A DNA stretch of 64,000 nt from Cytobacillus oceanisediminis 2691 (GTDB lineage Bacteria; Bacillota; Bacilli; Bacillales; Cytobacillaceae), in assembly GCF_000294775.2 (NCBI RefSeq), contig NZ_CP015506.1, positions 4,997,501 through 5,061,500 on the forward strand. The letters are read 5' to 3'. The notes under the pieces are model-generated. The model ran no database searches and was not told the DNA's origin. It worked only from the letters and a program-made list of their open reading frames with translations. Positions within the stretch are counted from its first letter, which is position 1; each line of letters starts with the position of its first letter. This document shows, piece after piece, positions 51,613-59,761 of this stretch. The position numbers were made by a program, and so were the translations under genes.

Positions 51613-53397
51613 TCACGTTATTCCATGCTTCTTCAGCTTTTGGTAGAGGGTCGTCCGATGTATTCCCAGTAAATCAGCAGCCTTCGATTTATTCCCGCCT
51701 GCCTTTCTTAAAGCATCAAGAATTAATTCCGATTCTCTTTGATTTCCCAGAAACCTGGCTTCCTCAATGGATCCGACAGCTAATGAGGAAGCTTTCCCTT
51801 TTTTAGTGGAAGGTTCAGGCCTTTTCAACATCTCCGGCAAATGGTGATAGTCAATAATCTTCCCATCCACCAGGGTAACCAGCTGCTCCACGGTATTGAC
51901 CATCTCGCGAATATTTCCCCTCCATGGATGCCGTACAAATGCATTCACCGCTTCAGAGGTGAAGATTTTCCCCGGTACCTGATACCTCTCACAAATCTCT
52001 CTCAGATAATGGATCAGCAGGACGGGGATATCCTTTTTCCGTTCACGCAGCGGCGGGATGTGAAGCTGGATAATGTTCAGCCGGTAGTATAGATCCTCCC
52101 GGAACTCCCCTGTTTCGATCATTTGCATAAGGTCACGGTTTGTCGCTGCGACTACTCTGACATTGATCCGATACTTCTTCACCCCGCCGACACGTTCGGC
52201 TTCTTTTTCCTGCAGAACCCGCAGGAGTTTGGTCTGCATGACAAGCGGCATCTCCCCGATTTCATCGAGAAAAATAGTACCGTTGTCTGCCAGTTCGAAT
52301 TTTCCGGGCTTGCCTCCCTTTTTCGCGCCGGTAAATGCACCTTCTTCATAGCCGAACAGTTCAGATTCGAATAAGTGCTCTGGAATGGCCCCGCAGTTTA
52401 CACTGATGAACGGCCCGGTCGAAAAGGGGCTGAGATGGTGGATGCTTTTTGCGAACATCTCTTTACCCGTCCCGCTCTCACCCGTAATCAGAACAGTTGC
52501 CGCAGTCCTTGCCGCCTTCCGTGCCAGCCGCTTTACATCTGCAATGCCTTCGCTTGTCCCAATGATCTGATCAATTGTAATCCGGCTATCGCTTTCCTTT
52601 TTCTTTGTGAAAAGATCTGGCTTAGCCGTTTGATTTTCCTGCAGTCTTTCATAGATTTTATAAACCTCCGAGACCCCTTCAAAAATCAGCATTCCTATCG
52701 CCCCGACAATCTTGCCTTCTTTCCTGAGCGGAATCCGGTGCACCACCATGTCATGCCCCTGGATGTTCTGGAGAACCCCGCGTTCGGCTATTCCGGTCTT
52801 TACCGTCTCATGAAGATGGGTGTTATCGATTACTTCTGTCACATGCCTGCCAATCGCATCCTCCCGGTTAACTCCGGTAAAACGGCTGTATGCTTCATTG
52901 AATTCCTGCAGGATGCCGTTTTGATCAACAACGGCTATCCCCTCATAGGCACTTTCCAAAATTGCTCCAAGAGCACCATCTGAATTTTGCTTTTGCCTCA
53001 GGTTATGCAGGTATTTGGAAAGCCCGTCAAGCATATCCCTGGTTGTCAGGATTCCAAGCAATTTGCCATTTTCACCTATGACAGGAAGCTGATCATATGG
53101 AAGCGACAAAATATCAAGGATCAAATCATCTGGCCGGACAGCAGCCAGATTCGATTTGGGGATACTGCCAATCAAAGTGTCCCCTGAGTTGCCCTGGGCA
53201 AAGTAGTTAAGCAGCTTTCTTGATGTAATCATACCGACTAACCCATTCTGCTCATCCAATACTGGCAGGCTTTCCAGATGAAGATCCACCATCATTTTTG
53301 CAGCTTCACCCAGTGTTTGCCCCGGCTGAATACAAAAAGGGCTGGGTGTCATCCAGTTTTTCACATAGAGAAGCTCATCAATATGTAATTGCGGCAC
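51613..53397 (-). CDS. Sigma-54-dependent activator (two CBS, PAS, AAA, Fis-type HTH)
   Basis: A 594-residue enhancer-binding protein: paired CBS domains (about 12-125), PAS domain (about 140-250), AAA+ with GESGTGKE (306-313), GAFTGA (353-358) and TIFLDEIGE, and a Fis-type HTH at the C-terminus (NKSKAADLLGIHRTTLYQKL). It lies upstream of the operon it should switch on, and its target palindromes start directly after its stop. The GTG start follows AAGGAGGAATCC. A TATAAT box at 53430-53435 suggests constitutive sigma-A transcription. CBS domains point to sensing of adenylates or CoA-type ligands; that is inference. Confidence 0.9.
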   Translation of the reverse strand: MPQLHIDELLYVKNWMTPSPFCIQPGQTLGEAAKMMVDLHLESLPVLDEQNGLVGMITSRKLLNYFAQGNSGDTLIGSIPKSNLAAVRPDDLILDILSLPYDQLPVIGENGKLLGILTTRDMLDGLSKYLHNLRQKQNSDGALGAILESAYEGIAVVDQNGILQEFNEAYSRFTGVNREDAIGRHVTEVIDNTHLHETVKTGIAERGVLQNIQGHDMVVHRIPLRKEGKIVGAIGMLIFEGVSEVYKIYERLQENQTAKPDLFTKKKESDSRITIDQIIGTSEGIADVKRLARKAARTAATVLITGESGTGKEMFAKSIHHLSPFSTGPFISVNCGAIPEHLFESELFGYEEGAFTGAKKGGKPGKFELADNGTIFLDEIGEMPLVMQTKLLRVLQEKEAERVGGVKKYRINVRVVAATNRDLMQMIETGEFREDLYYRLNIIQLHIPPLRERKKDIPVLLIHYLREICERYQVPGKIFTSEAVNAFVRHPWRGNIREMVNTVEQLVTLVDGKIIDYHHLPEMLKRPEPSTKKGKASSLAVGSIEEARFLGNQRESELILDALRKAGGNKSKAADLLGIHRTTLYQKLKKHGIT

Positions 53398-53660
53398 AAA
53401 GGATTCCTCCTTCTATCGTAATTTTCTAAATTATATCATTATTAGAAAAAATAAAGGGGTTAGGTCAATTGCGAACTGCGCAGGAGCGTAGCTTTCTGTG
53501 TTGCCGATTGTGAACTTTGCAAATAAAAGCGGGTAACCTGCAAATAAAGATGTTAATTTGCAAATAAACTGTTAGAACCTGCAAATCAATGGCCAATGCT
53601 GCAAATAAAGGTGGGATTTTTGCAAATAAACCACTGCACACAGCGGCTTTTTATAAAAAG
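53398..53660. other. Intergenic region with array C
   Basis: Between the activator gene and the GntP gene terminator. It holds the activator's -10 box (53430-53435) and the TGCAAATA array; no gene seen. Confidence 0.6.
53501..53630 (+). repeat. Phased TGCAAATAAA array C with leader
   Basis: TGCAAATAAA units begin at 53518, 53539, 53559, 53580 (TGCAAATCAA), 53600 and 53621, 20-21 bases apart, with unrelated 10-12 base spacers. The leader at 53501-53524 matches 9613-9636 at 23 of 24 bases. After the last unit the sequence runs into an A-rich stretch and the GntP terminator, the same layout as array D. Confidence 0.8.
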
Positions 53661-53691
53661 AAAGACAGAGAGACTAAACCCCTCTGTCTTT
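53661..53691 (-). terminator. Terminator of the LacI-GntP operon
   Basis: AAAGACAGAG and CTCTGTCTTT form a perfect 10-bp stem; on the minus strand it is followed by CTTTTTATAAAAAG. Confidence 0.85.
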
Positions 53692-53704
53692 CCGCTAAAG
53701 CCAT

Positions 53705-55015
53705 TTAGAAAATCGAAAATAAAATGACCGCTAAAATCACACCAAGTATCGGAACAATTACTGTCAATGCACCAAATGCCGGATAGGCATCCTTATGCGA
53801 TTCACCGCAGATGGCACGGATGGTTGTCACAACGTAGCCGCCATGCGGCAAGGAATCAATCGATCCGGATGATATCGCCACAACACGATGGAGTTCACTT
53901 GCATTGACACCCATATCCAGATAATGCGGGGCAAGCAGCGGCAGTGCGATGGATTGGCCACCTGAAGCAGAGCCGGTCAGTCCGGCAATGACAGCAACAG
54001 CCAGAGCTCCGCCGATTAATGGGCTTCCCGGAATGCTTGTCATGGCATCAACTGCACTTGCAAAGGCAGGTGTTACTTTAGCCACACCGCCAAAGCCTAC
54101 AACCGCAGATGTATTGGCAATGGCAATCAATGCGCCAATCGTTCCTTCAGACACGGCTCCCCATACATTTGTAAAATACTTGCGGTTAAGAAAATAGGTT
54201 GCAAAGCAGCCGCTCAATAACGCGATAATAAGGGCTGACTGTGCCAATGAATCATGGAAGATAAATGAAATCACAAGGACGACCAAGAGCGGGATCATAC
54301 TTAACATCGGGCTTGGCAGGTTTTCGCGGATCAACGCAGAATCCGTTTCTCTTGCCTCAAATTTTTCTCCATTGCGGATCGCTTTGTTAATCATTTTCTT
54401 CAGCCACCAGTATCCAAATGCCATCATAAAGACAGCAACAATAAAGCTGACTTCCCAGGCGGCATATGGGGAAGTTCCCAGGAATTCAATCGGAATCCAG
54501 TTCTGGATTTCCGGTGAACCCGCTGACGTCATGGTAAATGTAGTCGAACCGAAGGCAAGAGCTGCCGGTATGAACCTTCTTGGCAGGTTGGCTTCCTTAA
54601 ATAGGCTCAAGGCCATTGGATAGACGGAAAATGCAACAACAAACAGACTTACACCGCCATAGGTTAAGACCGCACAGGCAATGACAACAGCCAACGCTGC
54701 CCGTTTCATGCCAATCTTGTCGATAATCCATTTGGAAACACTATCTGCTGCTCCGCTATCCTCCATTAGTTTTCCAAAAATGGCACCGAATAAGAACATC
54801 AAATACCAGGATGTAATAAACCCGGCAAACCCGTTCATATAGTTGGTTAGAAAATTGACTTCACCCTCGCCTGCCAGCTGAGGAAAAATCGGTAATCCAC
54901 TGAATATTGCAACAATAAATGCAGCAAGAGGGGCAGCAAGCAGCAGGTTCATCCCTCTCATCGTTAAATAGATGAGAAGCCCAATCCCCCCAAGCAATCC
55001 AATCATACTTAGCAT
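53705..55015 (-). CDS. GntP-family permease (second copy)
   Basis: A 436-residue GntP permease with the family segments TGSASGGQSIALPLLAPHY and SLPHGGYVVTTIRAICGESH. It is the last gene of the operon starting at 59320 and most likely imports the substrate of the three dehydrogenases encoded there. A repeat element lies between it and the LacI gene, so it might also be transcribed separately. Confidence 0.88.
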   Translation of the reverse strand: MLSMIGLLGGIGLLIYLTMRGMNLLLAAPLAAFIVAIFSGLPIFPQLAGEGEVNFLTNYMNGFAGFITSWYLMFLFGAIFGKLMEDSGAADSVSKWIIDKIGMKRAALAVVIACAVLTYGGVSLFVVAFSVYPMALSLFKEANLPRRFIPAALAFGSTTFTMTSAGSPEIQNWIPIEFLGTSPYAAWEVSFIVAVFMMAFGYWWLKKMINKAIRNGEKFEARETDSALIRENLPSPMLSMIPLLVVLVISFIFHDSLAQSALIIALLSGCFATYFLNRKYFTNVWGAVSEGTIGALIAIANTSAVVGFGGVAKVTPAFASAVDAMTSIPGSPLIGGALAVAVIAGLTGSASGGQSIALPLLAPHYLDMGVNASELHRVVAISSGSIDSLPHGGYVVTTIRAICGESHKDAYPAFGALTVIVPILGVILAVILFSIF

Positions 55016-55031
55016 AAGATCCTCCTATCAG

Positions 55032-55157
55032 AAAAGCGCAAGGCGCCCGCTTTCGGCGACAAGCATAAGACAAGCCGGCTGAAAGGTTGTTCTTTAACCT
55101 TTTGGACGGATTGGCTTATGACCTCGAGCCGATGGCGCCTGGAGCTAGACACTTATC
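55032..55157. repeat. Imperfect palindromic repeat element
   Basis: About 125 bases with inverted ends (AAGGCGCC near 55041 and GGCGCCT near 55136-55142) and inner arms (ACAAGCATAAGACAAGCC and GGCTTATGACCTCGAGCC). Its form and GC content differ from the surroundings. It resembles a short intergenic palindromic repeat seen widely in Bacillaceae genomes; only one full copy is in this window. Confidence 0.6.
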
Positions 55158-55208
55158 GAACTTCAAAGATGTAAAATTGGTTTTACTAAAACCCCTGCCT
55201 TCTCTCCA

Positions 55209-56213
55209 TCACCTTCTGTCCGCTACCGATCCTCTTTCCACCAAATGCCCTTCTATTCTTTGAATTTCAGGGGTGTCCATATCCCCGTTAATGTGCTCTA
55301 AAAGGAGGTTAATCGAATAATCGACCATTTCATCGACCGGCTGATGCCAGGTGGTTAATTCATAGGATGACCAATCCGACATAGCCACATTGTCAAAGCC
55401 TATGACCGAAATATCCTCAGGGATTCTGATACCCTGTTTTTTCAGATAATCCATTGCGCCAAAAGCGGATATATCATTTGCACAGAAGATGGCATCTATC
55501 TTTTTATCCTGTTCCAGCAATCTATGGGCAGCTGCAAATCCTCCTTCATACGAATAAAGACCATTTTCGGTTAAAAAGGCAGAGATGCCGTGTTCTTTCA
55601 AAGCTTCCTGGAACCCATTTTTCCGATCCACTGTTGTTGATGTATTCATCGGTCCGGAGATAAAGGCGAGATTTTCATGTCCTTTTTCTATCAAGTAGTG
55701 CCCTATCCTTTTACCGGCAGCAAAGTTATCGCACACAACAGCACTGCTTAAGGAATCGTTCACATATCGGTTAAACAGGACGACCGAGATGCCATTACGG
55801 GTAAACTTCTGTACAGTCGAAGAGGTCAAAAGCGCATCTGTGATGATGGCTCCCTCCACGCTGTACTCTATTAAATGGCTCACTTCATCCTCTTGGATTT
55901 CGTTATTCTGGGAGTTGATAAACATTACCTTGTACCCTTTTTCAGCCAGCCTGCTGTAGAACTTATCGAGGATTTCCGGATAAAAAGGGTTCTGGATATT
56001 CCGCATGACAATCCCAATGATGCGGGACTGATTCGTGATCAGGCCGCGGGCAATGGCATTCGGCTGATAGCCCAGCTGTTCAGCAGCCTCCAGAATAAGC
56101 TTTTTCTTTTTTGATGAGATACTTGAATTTTCACTAAAAGCCCTGGACACACTCGATTGCGAAACGCCTGCCAGCCGAGCGACATCCATGGCTGTCACTT
56201 TTTTATTTTTCAA
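55209..56213 (-). CDS. LacI-family repressor
   Basis: A 334-residue LacI/GalR regulator: N-terminal HTH (VTAMDVARLAGVSQSSVSRAF), hinge, and a periplasmic-binding-like effector domain. Start TTG at 56213 follows CAGGAGG. It is inside the operon of hydroxy-compound dehydrogenases; the likely operators are the TTGAATACGTATTCAA palindrome at 59352 and its near-copy at 57575. Confidence 0.92.
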   Translation of the reverse strand: MKNKKVTAMDVARLAGVSQSSVSRAFSENSSISSKKKKLILEAAEQLGYQPNAIARGLITNQSRIIGIVMRNIQNPFYPEILDKFYSRLAEKGYKVMFINSQNNEIQEDEVSHLIEYSVEGAIITDALLTSSTVQKFTRNGISVVLFNRYVNDSLSSAVVCDNFAAGKRIGHYLIEKGHENLAFISGPMNTSTTVDRKNGFQEALKEHGISAFLTENGLYSYEGGFAAAHRLLEQDKKIDAIFCANDISAFGAMDYLKKQGIRIPEDISVIGFDNVAMSDWSSYELTTWHQPVDEMVDYSINLLLEHINGDMDTPEIQRIEGHLVERGSVADRR

Positions 56214-56264
56214 CGCATGTTCCTCCTGCCTGAATCTAGACAGAGAAATTATAACAGATTTTGC

Positions 56265-57548
56265 TTACTTCACGAGGCTGCCATATCGCTTCACACGAAG
56301 GTCAGCTTGTGCCTGGTGTCCTTTAAAGCCTTCAAGGTCGCATAGACGGGATGCATATTCACCGATTTTTGCACTTGCTTCAGGCGTTGTTCTCTGGTAT
56401 GTGCATGTTTTCAGGAACTTGCCAACCCATAGGCCGCCAGTGTAGCGTGCTGCCTTTTTGGTAGGAAGCGTGTGGTTTGTACCAATGACTTTATCCCCGT
56501 AAGCAACATTCGTTTCCGGCCCAAGGAAAAGCGCTCCATAGTTGGTCATGTTTTCAAGGAAGTAGTTTGGATCCTCAGTTAATACCTCCACGTGCTCATA
56601 AGCCAATTTATCCGCTTCCACTACGGCTTCTTCCAGGCTGTCAACAAGAATGATAGAACCGTAATCTTTCCATGCCGCGCCTGCAACATCTGCTGTTGGA
56701 AGAGTCTCAAGCTGGCGTTCAATTTCTGCCACTGTTTCGTTCGCCAGTTTCTCTGAAGTTGTAATCAGGCATGCCGGAGAGTTAGGTCCATGCTCAGCCT
56801 GTCCTAATAAATCGGTTGCAATTATTTCAGCATCCGATGTTTCATCTGCAATGACAAGAACCTCAGTTGGTCCTGCAAACAGGTCGATTCCCACTCTGCC
56901 ATATAATTGACGCTTCGCTTCTGCAACAAATGCATTACCAGGGCCAACCAGCATATCAACCGGCTCGATTGTTTCCGTTCCGATTGCCATTGCACCCATC
57001 GCCTGGATTCCGCCAAGAAGGTAAATCTCGTCAGCGCCTGCAAGATGCATCGCGGCTACGGTTGCGGAAGGAATTTCTCCTTTAATCGGAGGTGTACATG
57101 CAATTACGCGCTTAACGCCTGCCACTTTCGCTGTCAAAACACTCATGTGGGAGGAAGCAACCATCGGGTAGCGTCCGCCGGGAATATAGCATCCTACACT
57201 GTTTACCGGAATGTTTTTATGGCCAAGGAACACGCCAGGCAATGTTTCTACTTCAATATCCTGTAATGCTGCTTTCTGGTGCTCGGCAAAATTGCGGATT
57301 TGCTCCTGAGCAAATTTGATGTCATTGATCGTTTGTTCAGGTACAGATGCCACAATCTCCTGAATTTGCTCATCACTTAATCTGAATTGTTCCGGTGACC
57401 ATTTATCAAACTGCTCAGAAAGCTTGCGGACCTCTGAATCGCCGTTCTCTTCAATATTTTTAAGAACCGCGCTTACAGCTTCCCTTACTTTTACGTCAGC
57501 TTCCTGTACTTCTTGATCATTTTTCCCCTGTTTTAAGAAAGTTGCCAT
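56265..57548 (-). CDS. HisD-family dehydrogenase (likely catabolic, HpsN-like)
   Basis: A 427-residue protein of the histidinol dehydrogenase family ([44 protein letters not shown]). HisD enzymes oxidise a primary alcohol in two steps to a carboxylate. No other histidine genes are near; the neighbours are LacI, an SDR, a 3-hydroxyacyl-CoA-dehydrogenase-like enzyme and GntP, so it is a catabolic paralogue. HpsN, which oxidises 2,3-dihydroxypropanesulfonate to sulfolactate, is a known family member in such contexts. The actual substrate, a compound with a CH(OH)-CH2OH end, is inference. Confidence 0.8.
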   Translation of the reverse strand: MATFLKQGKNDQEVQEADVKVREAVSAVLKNIEENGDSEVRKLSEQFDKWSPEQFRLSDEQIQEIVASVPEQTINDIKFAQEQIRNFAEHQKAALQDIEVETLPGVFLGHKNIPVNSVGCYIPGGRYPMVASSHMSVLTAKVAGVKRVIACTPPIKGEIPSATVAAMHLAGADEIYLLGGIQAMGAMAIGTETIEPVDMLVGPGNAFVAEAKRQLYGRVGIDLFAGPTEVLVIADETSDAEIIATDLLGQAEHGPNSPACLITTSEKLANETVAEIERQLETLPTADVAGAAWKDYGSIILVDSLEEAVVEADKLAYEHVEVLTEDPNYFLENMTNYGALFLGPETNVAYGDKVIGTNHTLPTKKAARYTGGLWVGKFLKTCTYQRTTPEASAKIGEYASRLCDLEGFKGHQAQADLRVKRYGSLVK

Positions 57549-57574
57549 TTGATATCACTCCAAGTTATTTATTT

Positions 57575-57590
57575 TTGAATACGTATGCAA
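57575..57590 (-). promoter_or_regulatory. Second LacI operator
   Basis: TTGAATACGTATGCAA differs from the perfect palindrome at 59352-59367 by one base. It lies in front of the HisD-like gene, inside the operon. Confidence 0.7.
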
Positions 57591-57604
57591 AAATCTGTAA
57601 ATAA

Positions 57605-58366
57605 TTAAATGGCTGTCCATCCGCCATCTACTTTTATCGTATCACCCGTAATAAACTTTGATAGATTGGAAGAAAGGAATAGTGTGGCTGCCGAAACATC
57701 ACCTGCATCCGCAAGCTTTCCAAGCGGAATTCTGCTGTAGACTTCCTTTTCGAATTCCTTGTCTTCGAACATTTTTGAAGTCAGCTCCGTTTCAATAAAG
57801 GTCGGAGCCACTGCGTTCACATTAATCCCATGGGAGGCCCATTCCACCGCAAGTGCTTTCGTCAGCTGTACCATGCCGCCTTTGCTGGCACAATAAGCCG
57901 CCCGGTTGTAATAGCCGACAAAGGCCATCTGGGAAGCAATGTTGATAATTTTGCCGGATTGATTCGGGATCATATATTCGGCTGCTTTCTGGCTGCAGAA
58001 GAAAGCCGCTTTCAAATTGGTATCAAGCGTCAGATCCCAATCCTCTTCCGTCACTTCCATGGCAGGCTTGGCCCGGTTAATTCCCGCGTTATTGACCAGC
58101 ACATCGAGAGAGCCCATATAATCTGCGGCCGCTTCTGTCATTCTTTGAATCTCTGAAACATTGTTTAAATCAGCGGAAACATAGAAGCTGCTGCGATTGA
58201 ATTTTCTCAGTTCTTCGGTTGTCTGCTGCAGAGCCTCTTCATCTCTCCCCACGATCACAACCTTAGCTCCGTTTTTGGCAAAGGAAAGGGCGATATCCCT
58301 TCCGATTCCTTTGCTTCCGCCTGTGACAAGCACCGATTTATTCTCCAGATCGGGAAAGTTCTTCAT
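57605..58366 (-). CDS. Short-chain dehydrogenase/reductase
   Basis: A 253-residue classical SDR: TGGSKGIG, NNAG, catalytic S (ASQMAF) and YCASKGG. The end (GDTIKVDGGWTAI) is typical of sugar-alcohol/gluconate dehydrogenases. It probably oxidises a secondary hydroxyl of the compound imported by GntP, working with the HisD-like and 3-hydroxyacyl-CoA-dehydrogenase-like proteins. Confidence 0.85.
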   Translation of the reverse strand: MKNFPDLENKSVLVTGGSKGIGRDIALSFAKNGAKVVIVGRDEEALQQTTEELRKFNRSSFYVSADLNNVSEIQRMTEAAADYMGSLDVLVNNAGINRAKPAMEVTEEDWDLTLDTNLKAAFFCSQKAAEYMIPNQSGKIINIASQMAFVGYYNRAAYCASKGGMVQLTKALAVEWASHGINVNAVAPTFIETELTSKMFEDKEFEKEVYSRIPLGKLADAGDVSAATLFLSSNLSKFITGDTIKVDGGWTAI

Positions 58367-58378
58367 ACCATTCCTCCA

Positions 58379-59320
58379 TCAGATTAATTGGATTCCCAGA
58401 TCCTTTTTCAAAAAGCGGATCAGCTCTTCTTCCCTCTTCTGGTTGTATTGTTTGGAAAAATCCTCATCCCACTTGTAGTAGCCTTCACCCGATTTATCGC
58501 CGAGCTTCTGTTCTTCTACAAGCTTCTTTAAAATTGGCAGGGATCCCTCAGCACTGGATAAATGCTGGAACAGATAATCAGAGATGGCCGAGAAGACATC
58601 CAGTCCGCCCATATCGGCCGTCATCAGCGGGCCAGAAACCGGCAGCCTGCGTCCAATTCCGTAAGTAACTGCATCATCAATATCTTCTTTGCTCGCGATG
58701 CCTTCCTCCAGGAGATACTGGGCTTCGCGGAAGAGTGCATATTGAAGGCGATTGCCGACAAAACCGGGAATTTCTTTTTTCACTTCAATCGGCTTTTTCT
58801 TCATTTGCTTTAAAAGCTGAAAAGATCTTTCCACAGCTTCATCGCCAGTCTTCTCACCCCGTACGACCTCTACGAGAGGAATCAGATGAGCCGGGTTCCA
58901 GAAGTGCGTCACCACTGTCCGTTCCGGATATACTGTCTCGGAGGCAATCTCCGTTGGACTGAGGCCGGAAGTATTGCTGGCCAGAATGACATCTGGAGCA
59001 CAAAGAGCGTCAAGACGCTTAAATAAGTCAACCTTTAATTGAATGTTTTCCGGTACAGCTTCAATTACAAAAGTAGCATCCGTGACCGCTTCTTCAACAG
59101 ATACGGTCATTTTAATATTTTCCTGAATTTGGGCAGCTTCCGAATCGGATAAAATACCGTTATTGAGCATAACCTCAAGCTTCTTCAGCATATTGGTCCA
59201 GCCCTGTTCCAGGTCGGCGTCACTGATGCCCTGCATTTTCACACTCAGTCCGGCCCAGGCCGCATTAAGCGCAATGGAATGGCCCATCGTGCCGCACCCA
59301 AGTACAGCTATTCTCTCCAT
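58379..59320 (-). CDS. 3-hydroxyacyl-CoA-dehydrogenase-family enzyme
   Basis: A 313-residue protein with NAD motif VLGCGTMGHSI and catalytic His in THFWNPAHLIPLVEVV. The WNPAH sequence, where true CoA enzymes have FNPVH, and a longer C-terminus point toward the L-gulonate/lambda-crystallin or carnitine dehydrogenase type branch acting on free hydroxy acids. It is the first gene of the LacI-controlled operon. The substrate is not determined. Confidence 0.8.
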   Translation of the reverse strand: MERIAVLGCGTMGHSIALNAAWAGLSVKMQGISDADLEQGWTNMLKKLEVMLNNGILSDSEAAQIQENIKMTVSVEEAVTDATFVIEAVPENIQLKVDLFKRLDALCAPDVILASNTSGLSPTEIASETVYPERTVVTHFWNPAHLIPLVEVVRGEKTGDEAVERSFQLLKQMKKKPIEVKKEIPGFVGNRLQYALFREAQYLLEEGIASKEDIDDAVTYGIGRRLPVSGPLMTADMGGLDVFSAISDYLFQHLSSAEGSLPILKKLVEEQKLGDKSGEGYYKWDEDFSKQYNQKREEELIRFLKKDLGIQLI

Positions 59321-59351
59321 TCGCTCACCAACTTTCTGAAATTTCTACCTT

Positions 59352-59367
59352 TTGAATACGTATTCAA
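59352..59367 (-). promoter_or_regulatory. LacI operator at the operon promoter
   Basis: Perfect 16-base palindrome TTGAATACGTATTCAA starting at the -10 box, so a bound repressor would block RNA polymerase. Confidence 0.8.
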
Positions 59368-59394
59368 TATACTATGTAAGCGCTATAATTTCAA
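59366..59394 (-). promoter_or_regulatory. Sigma-A promoter with cre-like box
   Basis: On the minus strand TTGAAA (59389-59394), 17 bases, TATATT (59366-59371). TGTAAGCGCTATAA (59375-59388), between the two boxes, fits the cre consensus at 13 of 14 positions. Confidence 0.75.
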
Positions 59395-59470
59395 GTTGAA
59401 ATACTAAATTATGAAATTATTTTGTGTTTGTCTCATCCGGGAATGCAGTGTTTACAGGGGTTTCCCGGGT

Positions 59471-59490
59471 TCAATCAAACGTTTGATTGA
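59471..59490. promoter_or_regulatory. Perfect 20-base palindrome (TetR-type operator?)
   Basis: TCAATCAAACGTTTGATTGA is fully symmetrical and lies about 105 bases upstream of the sigma-A promoter of the dehydrogenase operon. Its form is typical of TetR-family operators, but no TetR gene is in the window. Confidence 0.55.
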
Positions 59491-59537
59491 TTTTAACAAA
59501 ATGACTTAGAGACCAATCCCTGCCAGGCCGCTGCTTG

Positions 59538-59558
59538 GGGGACAGGTTGACTGTCCCC
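59538..59558. repeat. Short GC-rich palindrome
   Basis: Arms GGGGACAG and CTGTCCCC around a 5-base loop. It lies directly before array D and has no T-run, so it is not a clear terminator. Similar elements occur widely in Bacillaceae intergenic DNA. Confidence 0.45.
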
Positions 59559-59578
59559 TTTCCCGTGAATGTGAACAT

Positions 59579-59693
59579 TACTAATAGAAACGGGAAACCC
59601 GCAAATAGAATAGCTCATTTTGCAAATAGATTGCTTGAATCTGCATATAGAATGACCAAACCTGCATATAGAGGGGAGAATTCCGCAATTAGG
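59579..59693 (+). repeat. Phased TGCAAATAGA array D
   Basis: Units at 59579 (TACTAATAGA), 59600, 59621, 59642 (TGCATATAGA), 59663 (TGCATATAGA) and 59684 (degenerate) are exactly 21 bases apart. A GTGAATGTGAACATT stretch before the first unit matches the leader of array C. The sequence after it runs into an A-rich stretch and a terminator, as in array C. Confidence 0.75.
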
Positions 59694-59722
59694 CCGTTTC
59701 GCACGACTGCTTTTATAAAAAA

Positions 59723-59750
59723 AAGACAGAGAGCTTGATCCCCCTGTCTT
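59723..59750 (-). terminator. Terminator of the M42 peptidase gene
   Basis: AAGACAG and CTGTCTT arms; on the minus strand TTTTTTTATAAAAG follows. The sequence is similar to the terminator at 53661-53691. Confidence 0.75.
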
Positions 59751-59761
59751 CTCTTATATGA

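Noticed and set aside
52375-52983. 202-codon plus-strand ORF
   Set aside because: Antisense to the well-supported sigma-54 activator; no RBS or recognisable domains.
56265-57548. Histidine biosynthesis hisD
   Set aside because: No other his genes; placed in a LacI/GntP/dehydrogenase operon with cre control.
59535-59738. 67-codon ORF over array D
   Set aside because: It spans a GC palindrome, the array and part of a terminator and has no RBS.
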